Made by a program: the position numbers and the translations under genes
Shown: positions 34,745 through 43,505 of the stretch, piece after piece
How the letters are laid out: each line of letters starts with the position of its first letter
Position numbering within the stretch: position 1 is the first letter of the stretch
NCBI GenBank assembly: GCA_047972265.1
Contig: JBKEAM010000134.1
Location: forward strand, 44,628 to 108,627
Direction of reading: 5' to 3'
DNA: 64,000 nucleotides
Source: JAAYCI01 sp047972265
GTDB taxonomy: Bacteria; Bacillota; Clostridia; Oscillospirales; Ruminococcaceae
Notes under the pieces: model-generated
What the model saw: only the letters and a program-made list of their open reading frames with translations
The model's database searches: none
What the model was told of the DNA's origin: nothing

Positions 34745-35090
34745 GGCGACCAAACCATAAGCCGGGTTCTGTATTAAACGACAATCTATCTTGGCTGCAT
34801 GTTGCTACACAGCTCCTGCCACCTCCGGAACGCGCAGGGGACGCTTAATGTTCCATACGGGTGTTGCTTCTGGTAGGGTTTACATAGCCGCAAAGTCGCC
34901 AGTGCGCTGGTGAGCTCTTACCTCGCCTTTCCATCCTTGCCACGCACCTCGCAGGGCCGTTCGGCGGTCTATTTCTGTTGCACTATCCCTAGGGTTGCCC
35001 CCGGCTGCCGTTAGCAGTTACCATTCCCTTACGAAGCCCGGACTTTCCTCACCGTGCAAAGCACAGCGCTGCCGTCTGGTTTGCTCGCCG
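34745..35090 (-). ncRNA. rnpB: RNase P RNA, bacterial class A
   Basis: The minus strand shows the P4-region signature GAGGAAAGTCCGGGCT near the 5' end and ACAGAACCCGGCTTAT near the 3' end, plus the AGGGCAACCCTAGGG-like core. This is the catalytic RNA that matures tRNA 5' ends. The 5' end near 35090 follows from the promoter; the 3' end is approximate, just before the bidirectional terminator. Confidence 0.95.
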
Positions 35091-35096
35091 TACAAC

Positions 35097-35125
35097 ATTA
35101 TATAGTAAACAAAACAAAAAAACAA
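35097..35125 (-). promoter_or_regulatory. Promoter of rnpB
   Basis: TTGTTT (35120-35125), a 17-base spacer and TATAAT (35097-35102) on the minus strand, seven bases before the RNA start. Confidence 0.85.
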
Positions 35126-35420
35126 ACTTTTATGCAAAACAAAAAACACTGCTTTATTTTTGGTGAACTTGTCTATTTATATTTATTCCCTTTTTATAGT
35201 AAAAATGCACCTGAACAAAGGGCATAAAATACATAACTTTAGCATGAGGGAATTTGAAGATATTTATTGCAGAATATCGTTTTAAATTACAAAGGGCCGG
35301 AAGTTCCCCTTTGCCCCCACAGGCCAGAATACGGATGCAAACATGCACTTTATAAAAATAAACCGCCGCGCCCACATGCAACGGTTTTGCATCCAAAATT
35401 TCCGGCTCTTTTATTTGTTT
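35126..35420. other. AT-rich spacer between rnpB and the hydrolase gene
   Basis: About 295 bases without a supportable gene; a minus-strand frame here (35154-35396) has no ribosome site or family pattern. I see no strong terminator for the hydrolase gene in it. Confidence 0.5.
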
Positions 35421-36197
35421 TCACAGGCAAATGCCTTTATAAATACACTGGGCAAGGCCCGCCGGATTTTCCCACGCCATAGAGTGCCCCGCACCGGGCA
35501 CCACCTCTATATGCACCCTGTGCTGCTTTATCAGCGGCTCGTTTTTGTCCGGCAAAGATTTTTCTCCGTATATATAGGTCTTGGGACAATTTGCATTATA
35601 CAAAATATCTCTCCACGCAGGCACACCGCCCTGTATGGCCGATTGCGATATAAGCCAGGCTGCCCGCGGCAGAGTAACTGCAAGGCTGGCTGCCCAAAGG
35701 GTATTGCCATGTTTTTGTGCACTGCGCAGTATCTCTGCGCAACCCTTTTCTTCAAACTCATTTAGGGTATATCTTGCAATTGCACGGCTTGTGCTACCGC
35801 CTCCCCCGTCCAAATTAGATTCGGTTAAAATCAGGCGTTCAATTTTTTGCGGGTGGTTTTTGTATAGTTCCAGCGCCACCGCCCCGCCAAGACTATGCCC
35901 AAACAAAATAATTTTATCTAAATTCAGCTTATCTGTAAACTCTGCCAAACAACGGGCATGAGCCGATACCGAATATTCAAATTCTTGCGGCTTATCGCTG
36001 TAGCCGCTGCCTATCAAGTCGCATAAAAGCATGCGCCTGCCACGCAGTGCAGGGTTTAAAGCAACCTGCGGATAATCGAAAGAAGATGCACACCCAAGCC
36101 CGTGCACAAAAACAAGCGGTGTTCCCTCTCCTTCAAAATCATGGTAACGCATAAAGCCGCCTGCGCATTGCAAATACAATTCTTTCAAAACAATCAT
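35421..36197 (-). CDS. Alpha/beta hydrolase
   Basis: A 258-residue alpha/beta-hydrolase. The oxyanion HG motif is FVHGLGC, the nucleophile elbow is FGHSLGGAV (Ser), an acidic candidate lies in YGEKSLPDKNE and the His in PGAGHSMAWENP. It may hydrolyse esters, lactones or similar; the substrate is not predictable. The start could be 36197 or the ATG 15 codons later (MRYHDFEG), which has AGGCGG upstream. It is flanked by a terminator on the upstream side. Confidence 0.88.
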   Translation of the reverse strand: MIVLKELYLQCAGGFMRYHDFEGEGTPLVFVHGLGCASSFDYPQVALNPALRGRRMLLCDLIGSGYSDKPQEFEYSVSAHARCLAEFTDKLNLDKIILFGHSLGGAVALELYKNHPQKIERLILTESNLDGGGGSTSRAIARYTLNEFEEKGCAEILRSAQKHGNTLWAASLAVTLPRAAWLISQSAIQGGVPAWRDILYNANCPKTYIYGEKSLPDKNEPLIKQHRVHIEVVPGAGHSMAWENPAGLAQCIYKGICL

Positions 36198-36213
36198 CCT
36201 TTACAGTAATATA

Positions 36214-36254
36214 GCAAAAGCATAAAGCGAGCCAAACTCGCTTTATGCTTTTTT
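36214..36254. terminator. Terminator after the RodA-like gene
   Basis: A 12-bp stem GCATAAAGCGAG / CTCGCTTTATGC with a five-base loop. On the minus strand it is followed by TTTTGC and lies 8 bases after the stop of the SEDS gene; the plus side carries TTTTTTG. Confidence 0.85.
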
Positions 36255-36256
36255 GT

Positions 36257-37423
36257 TTAGGCTTTACAAAGTTTGCTTTCTCCCCGGTCTCTTCGGGTAT
36301 GGCGCGAAACACTTAGCACCAGCCCTACCGAAATATAAAGCATTAGTACCGACGTGCCCCCCGCCGAAATAAAGGGAAGGGTAAGGCCAACCACCGGCAG
36401 AAGCATAAGGTTCATCCCTACATTAATTACAATTTGAAACAACAGAGTTGCAAACACCCCTGTGCACAAGTACGCACCTGCCCGGGTAGAGGCATTGGAA
36501 GCGACAGACAAGGTTTTATACAAAATAGCCCCCAAAAGCCCCAGCAATATTAACGCACCTATAAAGCCACAGGCCTCTGCGTAATAACTAAAGATAAAGT
36601 CGTTTTCTGACCTTGGAACATAATACTGCCCGTCCGAAAACAGCCCACGCCCAAACCACTGGCCAGACCCGATGGCAACCCGTGCCCGCAGCTGCTGGTA
36701 CATGGTAGAGTCTGCATATTTATCGGGGAAAAACAGACCCAAAATTCTCTCTTTTTGGTAATTCCCCATCAAAAAATTCCACAATATGGGTACCGCCAGC
36801 AAAACAGCCCCCGTAATGCTTATAACCACCCAACGGTTAATACCCGCTACAAACAGCATAATTACCCCAATGGCCAAAAATACCATGGCCGTTCCATCAT
36901 CCCCCTGCAAATGCACCAACAGTACAGGTGCCAATATATGCAGCAACACAGGGATAAGTACCCGTAGTTTGCCCAGCTTTTTATACGCGTGGTTTAAATG
37001 CATGGCAAAGGTAAGATAAAAGCTAATTTTGGCAATTTCGGTAGGCTGAAAACTCATGCCAAACGGCATGGCAATCCAGCTTTGGCTACCGGTTTGCCCC
37101 GGCTCGTACCCAATGCCCGGAATAAAAGTAAGAAGTACAAGACCCCAGCAAATGGCCACGTGCAGGGGCCAAAGCTTCATAAGGCGTCGATAATCTATTA
37201 AAGAGATAACAACTGCCGCACAAATACCCAATAAAGAGGCAACTATTTGTGTGTAGGCCGGGCGCATATTTCCAAACACGCCCCCATAGGTAAGCCCGCC
37301 GTACATGCCGACAGAAAACAAAGTAATAACCGAAAGGGTGGATAACAATATGCACAAAACAAGATAACCCTTATCTGTGTTTTTCCAGTTCCTTTTAATC
37401 TTTTCGGCAATTCTATCGGCCAT
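36257..37423 (-). CDS. RodA/FtsW/SpoVE-family SEDS glycosyltransferase
   Basis: A 388-residue, roughly ten-helix protein. SEDS enzymes polymerise peptidoglycan glycan strands from lipid II. Seen: GSQSWIAMPFGMSFQPTE with the conserved WI and QPTE, HLQGDDGTAMVF with the catalytic Asp, and LPFISAGGTS near the C-terminus. RodA (elongation) is most likely from length; FtsW or SpoVE cannot be excluded. No partner class B PBP or mre gene is adjacent. ATG 37423 follows a GGGAGG site. Confidence 0.93.
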   Translation of the reverse strand: MADRIAEKIKRNWKNTDKGYLVLCILLSTLSVITLFSVGMYGGLTYGGVFGNMRPAYTQIVASLLGICAAVVISLIDYRRLMKLWPLHVAICWGLVLLTFIPGIGYEPGQTGSQSWIAMPFGMSFQPTEIAKISFYLTFAMHLNHAYKKLGKLRVLIPVLLHILAPVLLVHLQGDDGTAMVFLAIGVIMLFVAGINRWVVISITGAVLLAVPILWNFLMGNYQKERILGLFFPDKYADSTMYQQLRARVAIGSGQWFGRGLFSDGQYYVPRSENDFIFSYYAEACGFIGALILLGLLGAILYKTLSVASNASTRAGAYLCTGVFATLLFQIVINVGMNLMLLPVVGLTLPFISAGGTSVLMLYISVGLVLSVSRHTRRDRGESKLCKA

Positions 37424-37455
37424 TTTTCCCTCCCACTTGTTGGTGATATTTATTT

Positions 37456-37484
37456 AGTATACCCAACTTTTCTTTATAATACAA
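37456..37484 (-). promoter_or_regulatory. Promoter of the RodA-like gene
   Basis: TTGTAT (37479-37484), a 17-base spacer and TATACT (37456-37461) on the minus strand, just before the ribosome site. Divergent from the tsaE promoter. Confidence 0.65.
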
Positions 37485-37640
37485 CGATTTGCGGCTTTGC
37501 CATGCTTCACCCTAACGTATGGGTAAAGTTGTGTTTGTTTTAGTTTACAGTTGCATTCCAAAATATTTTATATTCCAAATACGCATGGTTTATTCACTCT
37601 ATATTAATAATTTGGGTATATACTTAGGGTACTTGCTTGG

Positions 37641-37669
37641 TTGCGCATCCCCCTGTAAAGACGTATAAT
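37641..37669 (+). promoter_or_regulatory. Promoter of the tsaE-tsaB operon
   Basis: TTGCGC (37641-37646), 17 bases and a perfect TATAAT (37664-37669). The expected start near 37676 leaves about 30 bases before the proposed CTG start codon. Confidence 0.85.
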
Positions 37670-37706
37670 AGACAAGTATATATTTTGCCGAAAGGGGTCT
37701 TTTTCA

Positions 37707-38132
37707 CTGGCAAGTTACACCACTACTTCTTCGCTGCAAACGCAGCAGTTGGCCGTACGCTTGGGCAAAACCCTAAAAGGCGGCAACGTAGTTGCACTGT
37801 TTGGCGGGCTGGGTGCCGGCAAAACCACTTTTTGCCGCGGCCTTGCCGAGGGCCTTGGGTGCAGCGGGCACGTATCCAGCCCTACATTTGATATTGTGCA
37901 CTTATACAACGGGCCTACTCCTTTGGCCCATTTTGACGCTTACCGCATCACCTCTGCTGATGATCTTGAAGCTTCTGGCTTTTACGATTACCACGAGCAG
38001 GGCGCGGTACTTGTCATTGAATGGAGCGAGAACATTTTTTCTTTTTTAGAGTTTCCGTATATTCGCGTGTCTCTGGAGGCTGTAAGCGAAAATGCCCGCC
38101 AGATTACCATAGAGGGGGCCGATGGCTTTTGA
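37707..38132 (+). CDS. tsaE: tRNA t6A threonylcarbamoyladenosine ATPase TsaE
   Basis: A 141-residue P-loop ATPase supporting t6A37 formation with TsaB and TsaD. Walker A is GGLGAGKTTF; other landmarks are SSPTFDIVHLY, HFDAYRI and VIEWSENI. Family N-termini start with a YTTTS-type segment; here SYTTTSSLQTQQLA is in frame upstream of the first conventional start codon (TTG 37749). Between the promoter and this segment there is no in-frame ATG, GTG or TTG, and AAAGGGG lies nine bases before CTG 37707, so I infer a CTG start. It overlaps tsaB by 4 bases. Confidence 0.85.
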   Translation: MASYTTTSSLQTQQLAVRLGKTLKGGNVVALFGGLGAGKTTFCRGLAEGLGCSGHVSSPTFDIVHLYNGPTPLAHFDAYRITSADDLEASGFYDYHEQGAVLVIEWSENIFSFLEFPYIRVSLEAVSENARQITIEGADGF

Positions 38133-38845
38133 TTACCTTTGCACTGGATTCCAGCGGAAAAACCGCCAGTGTGTGTGTACTATATAATAGCACTGTTTTG
38201 TTTGAAAAAACCTTAAACGAAGGGCTTACCCACTCCGAAACACTCTTAGCTCTTGCAGACGAAGCTTTTACTTCTTGCGGGCTTTCTCCCCAAAAGGTTA
38301 ACCGTTATGCCGTTACCTGCGGGCCGGGCAGTTTTACCGGGTTGAGGATTGGACTTGCCCTTATAAAGGGGCTTAGCCTGCCTTTTGACACCCCTTGTGT
38401 ACCTGTTTCTACCCTTATGGCTTTGGCGCTTGCCAGCACCCCGTACAACGGCATTATAATCCCCTCGCTGGATGCACGCAGAAAAGAAGTGTACTGGGCA
38501 GCGTTTAAATCAGTCGATTTGGTACTCGAGCGCCTTACCCCCGATACTGCCGGACCCATTGAAGATGCCGCCGTTTTTGCCCGCAATAACACGCCGCCTT
38601 TGCACTTAGTTGGCGATGGAGCGGAATTGTGTTATAATAGTTGGGGCTTTTTTACAGAAAAAGAACTTTCTTATTCTATTTTTCCCTCTTTTTCTATCGC
38701 CCGGGGCGCTGCTTTGGCCTGTACAGCCTTTGCAGAGGTTTGCAAACCAATACCTGCGCAAGACCTAAAGCCGGTTTATCTGCGTCTCTCGCAGGCAGAG
38801 CGGGAACGTGCCGAAAAACTTAAAAAAGCTGTTATTAGTAAATAA
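38129..38845 (+). CDS. tsaB: tRNA t6A biosynthesis protein TsaB
   Basis: A 238-residue ASKHA-fold, inactive partner of TsaD. The start region ITFALDSSGKTASVCVL and CGPGSFTGLRIGLALIKGL are diagnostic; LDARRKEVYW follows. The start is TTG 38129 (overlapping the tsaE TGA, with GAGGGGG upstream); the longer open frame from 38021 lies inside tsaE. TsaD is not in the window. The C-terminal part is degenerate as usual. Confidence 0.93.
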   Translation: MITFALDSSGKTASVCVLYNSTVLFEKTLNEGLTHSETLLALADEAFTSCGLSPQKVNRYAVTCGPGSFTGLRIGLALIKGLSLPFDTPCVPVSTLMALALASTPYNGIIIPSLDARRKEVYWAAFKSVDLVLERLTPDTAGPIEDAAVFARNNTPPLHLVGDGAELCYNSWGFFTEKELSYSIFPSFSIARGAALACTAFAEVCKPIPAQDLKPVYLRLSQAERERAEKLKKAVISK

Positions 38846-38871
38846 CCATATAAAAGGAGTGCGGCGTACTT

Positions 38872-39321
38872 ATGAAACCTGCTATTGCGATTGCCAGCGA
38901 TGGAGCTGGTTACGAGCTTAAAAAGGAGATTGAAAAGCAGTTGCTTGAAAACGGTTTTACCGTAACCGATTTTGGCAACGACTCCACTGCCAGTTGCGAT
39001 TATCCCGATTATGCAAAGCCAGCCTGCCAGGCTGTGCTGGACGGAAAATGCCAGTTTGCCCTTTTGTTTTGCGGCACAGGGGTAGGTATGTCTATGGCGG
39101 CCAACAAGATGAAGGGGATTCGCGCTTGCTGCTGCTCTGATATTTTTAGCGCCGAAATGACCCGCCTACACAACAATGCCAATGTATTGTGCCTGGGCGG
39201 CCGGGTTATCGCATCGGGTCTTGCAGGTAAATTGGTGGATATCTTTTTGGCCACCGAATATGAGGGTGGACGCCACCAGCGTCGTGTAGACAAGATTACT
39301 GCCATCGAGCAGGAATCCTGA
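38872..39321 (+). CDS. rpiB: Ribose 5-phosphate isomerase B
   Basis: A 149-residue RpiB/LacAB isomerase interconverting ribose-5-P and ribulose-5-P. The catalytic Cys is in LLFCGTGVGMSMAANK, the His in RLHNNANVLCLGGR and Arg residues in HQRRVDKI. The usual SDHAG motif near the N-terminus reads SDGAG here, with the His replaced by Gly. AAAGGAG precedes the ATG. Confidence 0.92.
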   Translation: MKPAIAIASDGAGYELKKEIEKQLLENGFTVTDFGNDSTASCDYPDYAKPACQAVLDGKCQFALLFCGTGVGMSMAANKMKGIRACCCSDIFSAEMTRLHNNANVLCLGGRVIASGLAGKLVDIFLATEYEGGRHQRRVDKITAIEQES

Positions 39322-39376
39322 TATAGTTGCAAAACACAAATTAAAGGGGCGCTGTAATGGCGCGGGAGGAATGTGT

Positions 39377-40012
39377 ATGGCAAACGAACCTATGATTTTA
39401 ATCGATCATCCATTGGTACAGCACAAGGTTGCTTTATTGCGAGACAAAAACACCGGCACAAAAGAATTTAAAGAGCTTGTAAGCGAGCTTTCTACCTTGA
39501 TGTGCTACGAAGCCACCCGCGATTTGCCAACCAAAGAAGTTACCGTTGATACGCCTGTTGCCAGTGCCAATGTAAGAATGCTGGCCGGCAGAAAACTTGC
39601 CTTTGTACCCATTTTACGTGCCGGGCTTGGCATGGTAGACGGCATGATGTCCTTAGTACCTGCCGCAAGGGTTGGCCATATTGGCCTTTACCGAGACCCC
39701 GAGACCCTGCAGCCAGTAGAATATTACTGCAAACTGCCCAACGACATTGCCGAGCGCGATGTGATTGTTTTGGATCCAATGCTCGCCACCGGCGGCTCTG
39801 CTAGTGACGCTATCACAATGATAAAATCCCGCGGAGCCAAAAGCATTAAATTTATTGGTATTATTGCCGCCCCCGAAGGCCTTGACCGCCTTATAAAAGA
39901 CCATCCCGATGTTCAGGTTTACCTTGCTGCATTGGACGAGCGCCTGAACGACCATGGCTACATTGTACCTGGTTTGGGCGACGCCGGAGACCGTATTTTT
40001 GGCACAATGTAA
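39377..40012 (+). CDS. upp: Uracil phosphoribosyltransferase
   Basis: A 211-residue enzyme making UMP from uracil and PRPP (pyrimidine salvage). Diagnostic are LVQHKVALLRDKNTGTKEF, ILRAGLGMVDGM, the PRPP loop VLDPMLATGGSASDAI and the C-terminal GYIVPGLGDAGDRIFGT. The second ATG (39377) is used because GGAGG is seven bases upstream, whereas the ATG at 39371 is too near. Confidence 0.96.
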   Translation: MANEPMILIDHPLVQHKVALLRDKNTGTKEFKELVSELSTLMCYEATRDLPTKEVTVDTPVASANVRMLAGRKLAFVPILRAGLGMVDGMMSLVPAARVGHIGLYRDPETLQPVEYYCKLPNDIAERDVIVLDPMLATGGSASDAITMIKSRGAKSIKFIGIIAAPEGLDRLIKDHPDVQVYLAALDERLNDHGYIVPGLGDAGDRIFGTM

Positions 40013-40049
40013 ATTGTCTGCTTTTGTACACAGATAGGAGTGTGCTCAT

Positions 40050-41648
40050 TTGTTTAAACGCTTGCTTTCTACAATTTTTTCCTCGCTATTGCTAGCCCTT
40101 GTTTTGCTGGGGGCTATGGTTTGGCTTATTTCTGCTTCCTCTTTTTTAGGAACAGCTATTACCATACTGCTATGCACCTGCGTAGGTATTCTTATATTGT
40201 TTGTTTTTTACTTAATGATTACCCGTTTGATAGAGCTGGCGCGTATGCGGCGGCACGACGAAGAAACCTATAGCGAAAAACACATCGAAAAGATTTTTTC
40301 GGGTGCCAGCGCTATTAAGCAAAAAACCATCCATTCTGCCGCAGTACAGCGTGCCGCCGAAGAAGAGGCGCACCACCTGCAAGAAAAAATAAAAATTGAA
40401 CAAGAAAGCGTTGAAACACGCAGCCAGCAGGAATACGAAGAAAAAATGGCCGCCGAAGCCGAACTGGAGAAAAAGCGCCAACAGGCAGCTGCCACCCGCT
40501 ACCGCGCCGAGCTGATTGCCAAACAGCAGCGCACTGCCGAAGCCGTTGAGGCTGCCCAATTACGGGCCGAAACCGCCCCTACCGAGCAGGAACGGCAACT
40601 GGCCCGCAAAGAGCTGGAAGCACTTGCACGCGCAAGCGAAGAGTTGCAAGTAGCCCTTAAACAAAACGATGAAGAGCAAAAACGCGCCCTAAAAGAGGCC
40701 AAAAAACAAGAACGCGCTGCACAGCAAGAAGCCGAATTGCGCAAAACACAGGCGATAGAAAGTATGCGCAAACAGGCCGAAGCCGCCGCCATTGCACGGC
40801 GACGCGCCGCACAAGCTGCCGCCGAAAAAACCGGCGCGGTTGTTACCTCTCACACGGCCCCAATTACTCTTTCTCATACGCAGCCTTTGTCTGTTGGGGT
40901 GCCGCCAGGTACCGCTCCATTGCCCAGAATCATCCCAACTTCGGCCACCAGTGCAGCAATTGGCAATATAGCAGCTTTTACCCCTGCACCACAAAGGCCA
41001 TCTGGCACACAGGTATTTCAAAAGCCTACTATTGAAAACACTCAAACCATTAAACAGCCGCAGCAAATGCTTGATGCCTCCAGCGAATCTGTTTGGGATA
41101 AAATGAAGGTGCGGCAATCTGCTCCTCAATATGGTGGTGGACCTGGCTCCGGCAGTTATGCAAACCAGCATACCGGCAATATCCGCTTAACACGTACCAC
41201 CGGTGTTTCTTCGGGCGTGCGTCCTGCCGTTACGGCACAAACCACTCCGCCCGAAAAGGTTTCGCAAACAATCCAATACACCATTCAGGCTGCGCGTGCT
41301 GCCCAAGCTGCCCGCAATGCAACCCATCCCACCACCAGCTCTCCTGCACAGCAGGCGGCCGCAAACCGCGCATTGTCCGGTACACGTCCGTTGGATTTAT
41401 CTGCCATTAATTCTGCTGTTTCACCCACCCGATCTGCCACTGCGCCAATTGGGTACAATGGCGCTACGGGGGTTGTACCGCCGGTACCGCCGCAAAGAAA
41501 CCCGGCAGCAGGCACCTCTGCTTTCCCTGTTTCTTCCACACAGCCCTTCTCGGCAACAGCGCCCATTCCGCCACCACGCGGCACCGCTGCTTTGCCCCGG
41601 CAAAATACCGTGCCTATACCCCCTTTTAGCCCAGCACAAAGACGCTAG
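40050..41648 (+). CDS. Membrane-anchored coiled-coil protein with Ala/Pro/Thr-rich tail, unknown
   Basis: A 532-residue protein with two N-terminal membrane helices (about 10-30 and 33-57), a long charged helical region (about 70-270, Glu/Lys/Arg/Ala/Gln-rich and coiled-coil-like), and a low-complexity C-terminal half rich in Ala, Pro, Thr and Ser with repeated PPxP-like ends (AVPIPPFSP-like, PIPPPRGT). No enzyme motif is seen. TTG 40050 is preceded by ATAGGAG. A role as an envelope or division scaffold is speculative. It ends at a bidirectional terminator. Confidence 0.7.
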   Translation: MFKRLLSTIFSSLLLALVLLGAMVWLISASSFLGTAITILLCTCVGILILFVFYLMITRLIELARMRRHDEETYSEKHIEKIFSGASAIKQKTIHSAAVQRAAEEEAHHLQEKIKIEQESVETRSQQEYEEKMAAEAELEKKRQQAAATRYRAELIAKQQRTAEAVEAAQLRAETAPTEQERQLARKELEALARASEELQVALKQNDEEQKRALKEAKKQERAAQQEAELRKTQAIESMRKQAEAAAIARRRAAQAAAEKTGAVVTSHTAPITLSHTQPLSVGVPPGTAPLPRIIPTSATSAAIGNIAAFTPAPQRPSGTQVFQKPTIENTQTIKQPQQMLDASSESVWDKMKVRQSAPQYGGGPGSGSYANQHTGNIRLTRTTGVSSGVRPAVTAQTTPPEKVSQTIQYTIQAARAAQAARNATHPTTSSPAQQAAANRALSGTRPLDLSAINSAVSPTRSATAPIGYNGATGVVPPVPPQRNPAAGTSAFPVSSTQPFSATAPIPPPRGTAALPRQNTVPIPPFSPAQRR

Positions 41649-41655
41649 TATATTT

Positions 41656-41689
41656 AAAAGCCTCCCGCCAACAGCGGGAGGCTTTTTGT
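41656..41689. terminator. Bidirectional terminator
   Basis: Nine-bp stem GCCTCCCGC / GCGGGAGGC (41660-41668 / 41674-41682) with AAAA before and TTTTTG after; serves the plus-strand coiled-coil gene and the minus-strand membrane protein gene. Confidence 0.92.
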
Positions 41690-41708
41690 TTGTATTTTTA
41701 CATTTTTA

Positions 41709-42173
41709 TCAATCGGGCAGTATACTTTTGTCGTTATTTAAAATAGCCAAATATCTTTCTTTATCCTCCTGCCTTAAACGGCGGGGGTCTACCTGTGCAA
41801 GCAGTTGCATTGCGTCTTCCTGCCTTTGCGCAAGCAGCAAAAGCTCTGCCCTGTTTAGATAGTTTGTGTATTTGCCCGCCAAAGACCAATAGGCAAAACC
41901 GGGGCCTTTGGCTTCTTTCTCTTCCTCTAAAAGGAAAGAGTCTAAATTATTGTCTTTTAGAAATTTCTCCCTACGCTCCTCAGTTCTTTTTTGGTAGCTT
42001 TTGCCAAAAACCACCTGCCCAATGCCATATATAAGGGGTGCCTGTATAAGCAAAGACAATACAACAATTAAGGGCGCAAAGGGGTTAAATATACATAACA
42101 GGCCCATAACCAATGCCAGCACAAAAAGCACTGCAACAAGGCCAATTATTTTGCGTTTATTTTTCCAAATCAA
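41709..42173 (-). CDS. Small membrane protein with helical C-domain, unknown
   Basis: A 154-residue protein: two membrane helices (about 9-28 and 32-52), then a charged cytosolic part with TPR-like helices (AYWSLAGKYTNYLNRAELLLL...). The start is TTG 42173, overlapping the TGA of the diguanylate cyclase gene (ATTGA), so the two are probably translated together. No family is recognised. Confidence 0.65.
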   Translation of the reverse strand: MIWKNKRKIIGLVAVLFVLALVMGLLCIFNPFAPLIVVLSLLIQAPLIYGIGQVVFGKSYQKRTEERREKFLKDNNLDSFLLEEEKEAKGPGFAYWSLAGKYTNYLNRAELLLLAQRQEDAMQLLAQVDPRRLRQEDKERYLAILNNDKSILPD

Positions 42174-43414
42174 TTTTTCTGCAATGGGCCTCTTCCCTGT
42201 TTATGTGTTCTTTTATAATGGTACATACGCTCGTCCGCAAGAGAAAGCAAATCGGCAGAAGGCAGGATATTATCAGCACCCACTTCTACAACGCCGTAAC
42301 TAAAACTGTAATTAAACCTGTACTCTTTCTCTTGACCCTTATTTCTTAATTTGTTGCACACTGATTCCATCAAAGCTTCCGCTTCTCTGCGGGCAGTGTC
42401 GGCAAGCAGCACCATAAATTCATCACCCCCCAAGCGGCAAACAATGCCATTAGAAATATTTGCAGATAGTATATGGGCGGCAGATAAAATATACTTATCG
42501 CCTTCTCTGTGCCCAAACGTATCATTTACATATTTTAAATTATCCAAATCACAAAAACAGATGCTAAATTTTCGTTTTTCTTCCATCCAGTTTCTCAACG
42601 CATCCATCCCGTACAAGCGGCTGTAAACCCCTGTAAGAGAATCCTGAAAGGCATATCCCTCAAGGCGGCGTTCCTCTGTAACATCTGCAAACACAAGGGC
42701 CAGCGCCTCGCTGTCGTTCCACCGTACCGGCCAAATGCGAACCATAAAGTAGCGCATTTCTTTTGTGTTTTCGTCTACAAAACCCATCTCATATTCATCG
42801 TTATCTTCTTTACGGGTGTTAAGTAGGGCATTTACACCTGCAAAAAAAGATGTAGACTGGGAGTTTTTTCCATTTGCAAGCGCTTCGGCCGCTTTATTGT
42901 AAAACATAATATCATGGGTGCTGCAATCCAGCACCATAATAATTTGCTCTACTTTTTCCATTACAGAAAACAAAAACCGGTTGCTTTGCTCGGCAGCCAG
43001 GGTTTCGCGCTTACTGCTTTCAATCTCTGCTTTCAATGCGCGTTGGCGTTGATCTAGTTGAACAATCATAGCATTAAACGCAATCGAGAAATCACCCATA
43101 AAATCCACACGCTGCTGGTAATCCCCCTTGGCCACCTGCTCTGCCTGCCAAGTTAGGTGACGTAAAGAAGCGTGCAGCGCCTTTAAAGGGGCTGCCAGCT
43201 CGTTTTCGGGCGAAGGAAGACCTTCACTCAGTTTTCCTTTTGCCAAAGCCTGCGCCAGATCCCGTTGCTCTTGAATGCACTGGCCTAAAAATATAAAGCC
43301 CTCGCCCAAAAGCTTGTACTCAGGGTCCAAATCCGCAATATTCATTTTTGCATTTGCGGGATCGTATAAAATACACCGCAAATATTCAAACAAAATATCG
43401 GGTGTCTTCCCCAT
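42170..43414 (-). CDS. HAMP-like/PAS/GGDEF diguanylate cyclase
   Basis: A 414-residue soluble protein. Residues about 70-125 resemble a HAMP helix pair (AEQVAKGDYQQRVDFMGDFS), 140-250 a PAS sensor, and 255-405 a GGDEF domain. CRLGGDEFMVLL (GGDEF at 329-333) and Asp289 (CFCDLDNLK) are intact, so it should make c-di-GMP. No RxxD inhibitory site precedes the motif. No membrane segment is present, so the input is cytosolic or from a partner; the V4R gene upstream is a candidate. Confidence 0.9.
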   Translation of the reverse strand: MGKTPDILFEYLRCILYDPANAKMNIADLDPEYKLLGEGFIFLGQCIQEQRDLAQALAKGKLSEGLPSPENELAAPLKALHASLRHLTWQAEQVAKGDYQQRVDFMGDFSIAFNAMIVQLDQRQRALKAEIESSKRETLAAEQSNRFLFSVMEKVEQIIMVLDCSTHDIMFYNKAAEALANGKNSQSTSFFAGVNALLNTRKEDNDEYEMGFVDENTKEMRYFMVRIWPVRWNDSEALALVFADVTEERRLEGYAFQDSLTGVYSRLYGMDALRNWMEEKRKFSICFCDLDNLKYVNDTFGHREGDKYILSAAHILSANISNGIVCRLGGDEFMVLLADTARREAEALMESVCNKLRNKGQEKEYRFNYSFSYGVVEVGADNILPSADLLSLADERMYHYKRTHKQGRGPLQKN

Positions 43415-43451
43415 TGCCCTCTGCCTCGTTTTCCATAAATATTTACCACAA

Positions 43452-43495
43452 ACAAAAAATCAAATGCTGCAACCGCATTTGATTTGCAACATTTG
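43452..43495 (-). terminator. Terminator between the V4R and GGDEF genes
   Basis: On the minus strand CAAATGTTGCAA / TTGCAGCATTTG (one mismatch) with an 11-base loop is followed by ATTTTTTGTTTG. It starts 11 bases after the V4R stop, so the downstream GGDEF gene needs read-through or its own promoter. Confidence 0.75.
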
Positions 43496-43505
43496 CATTT
43501 AAAAG

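Noticed and set aside
35154..35396. Minus-strand frame of 80 codons
   Set aside because: Low-complexity AT-rich spacer without a ribosome site or recognisable motif.
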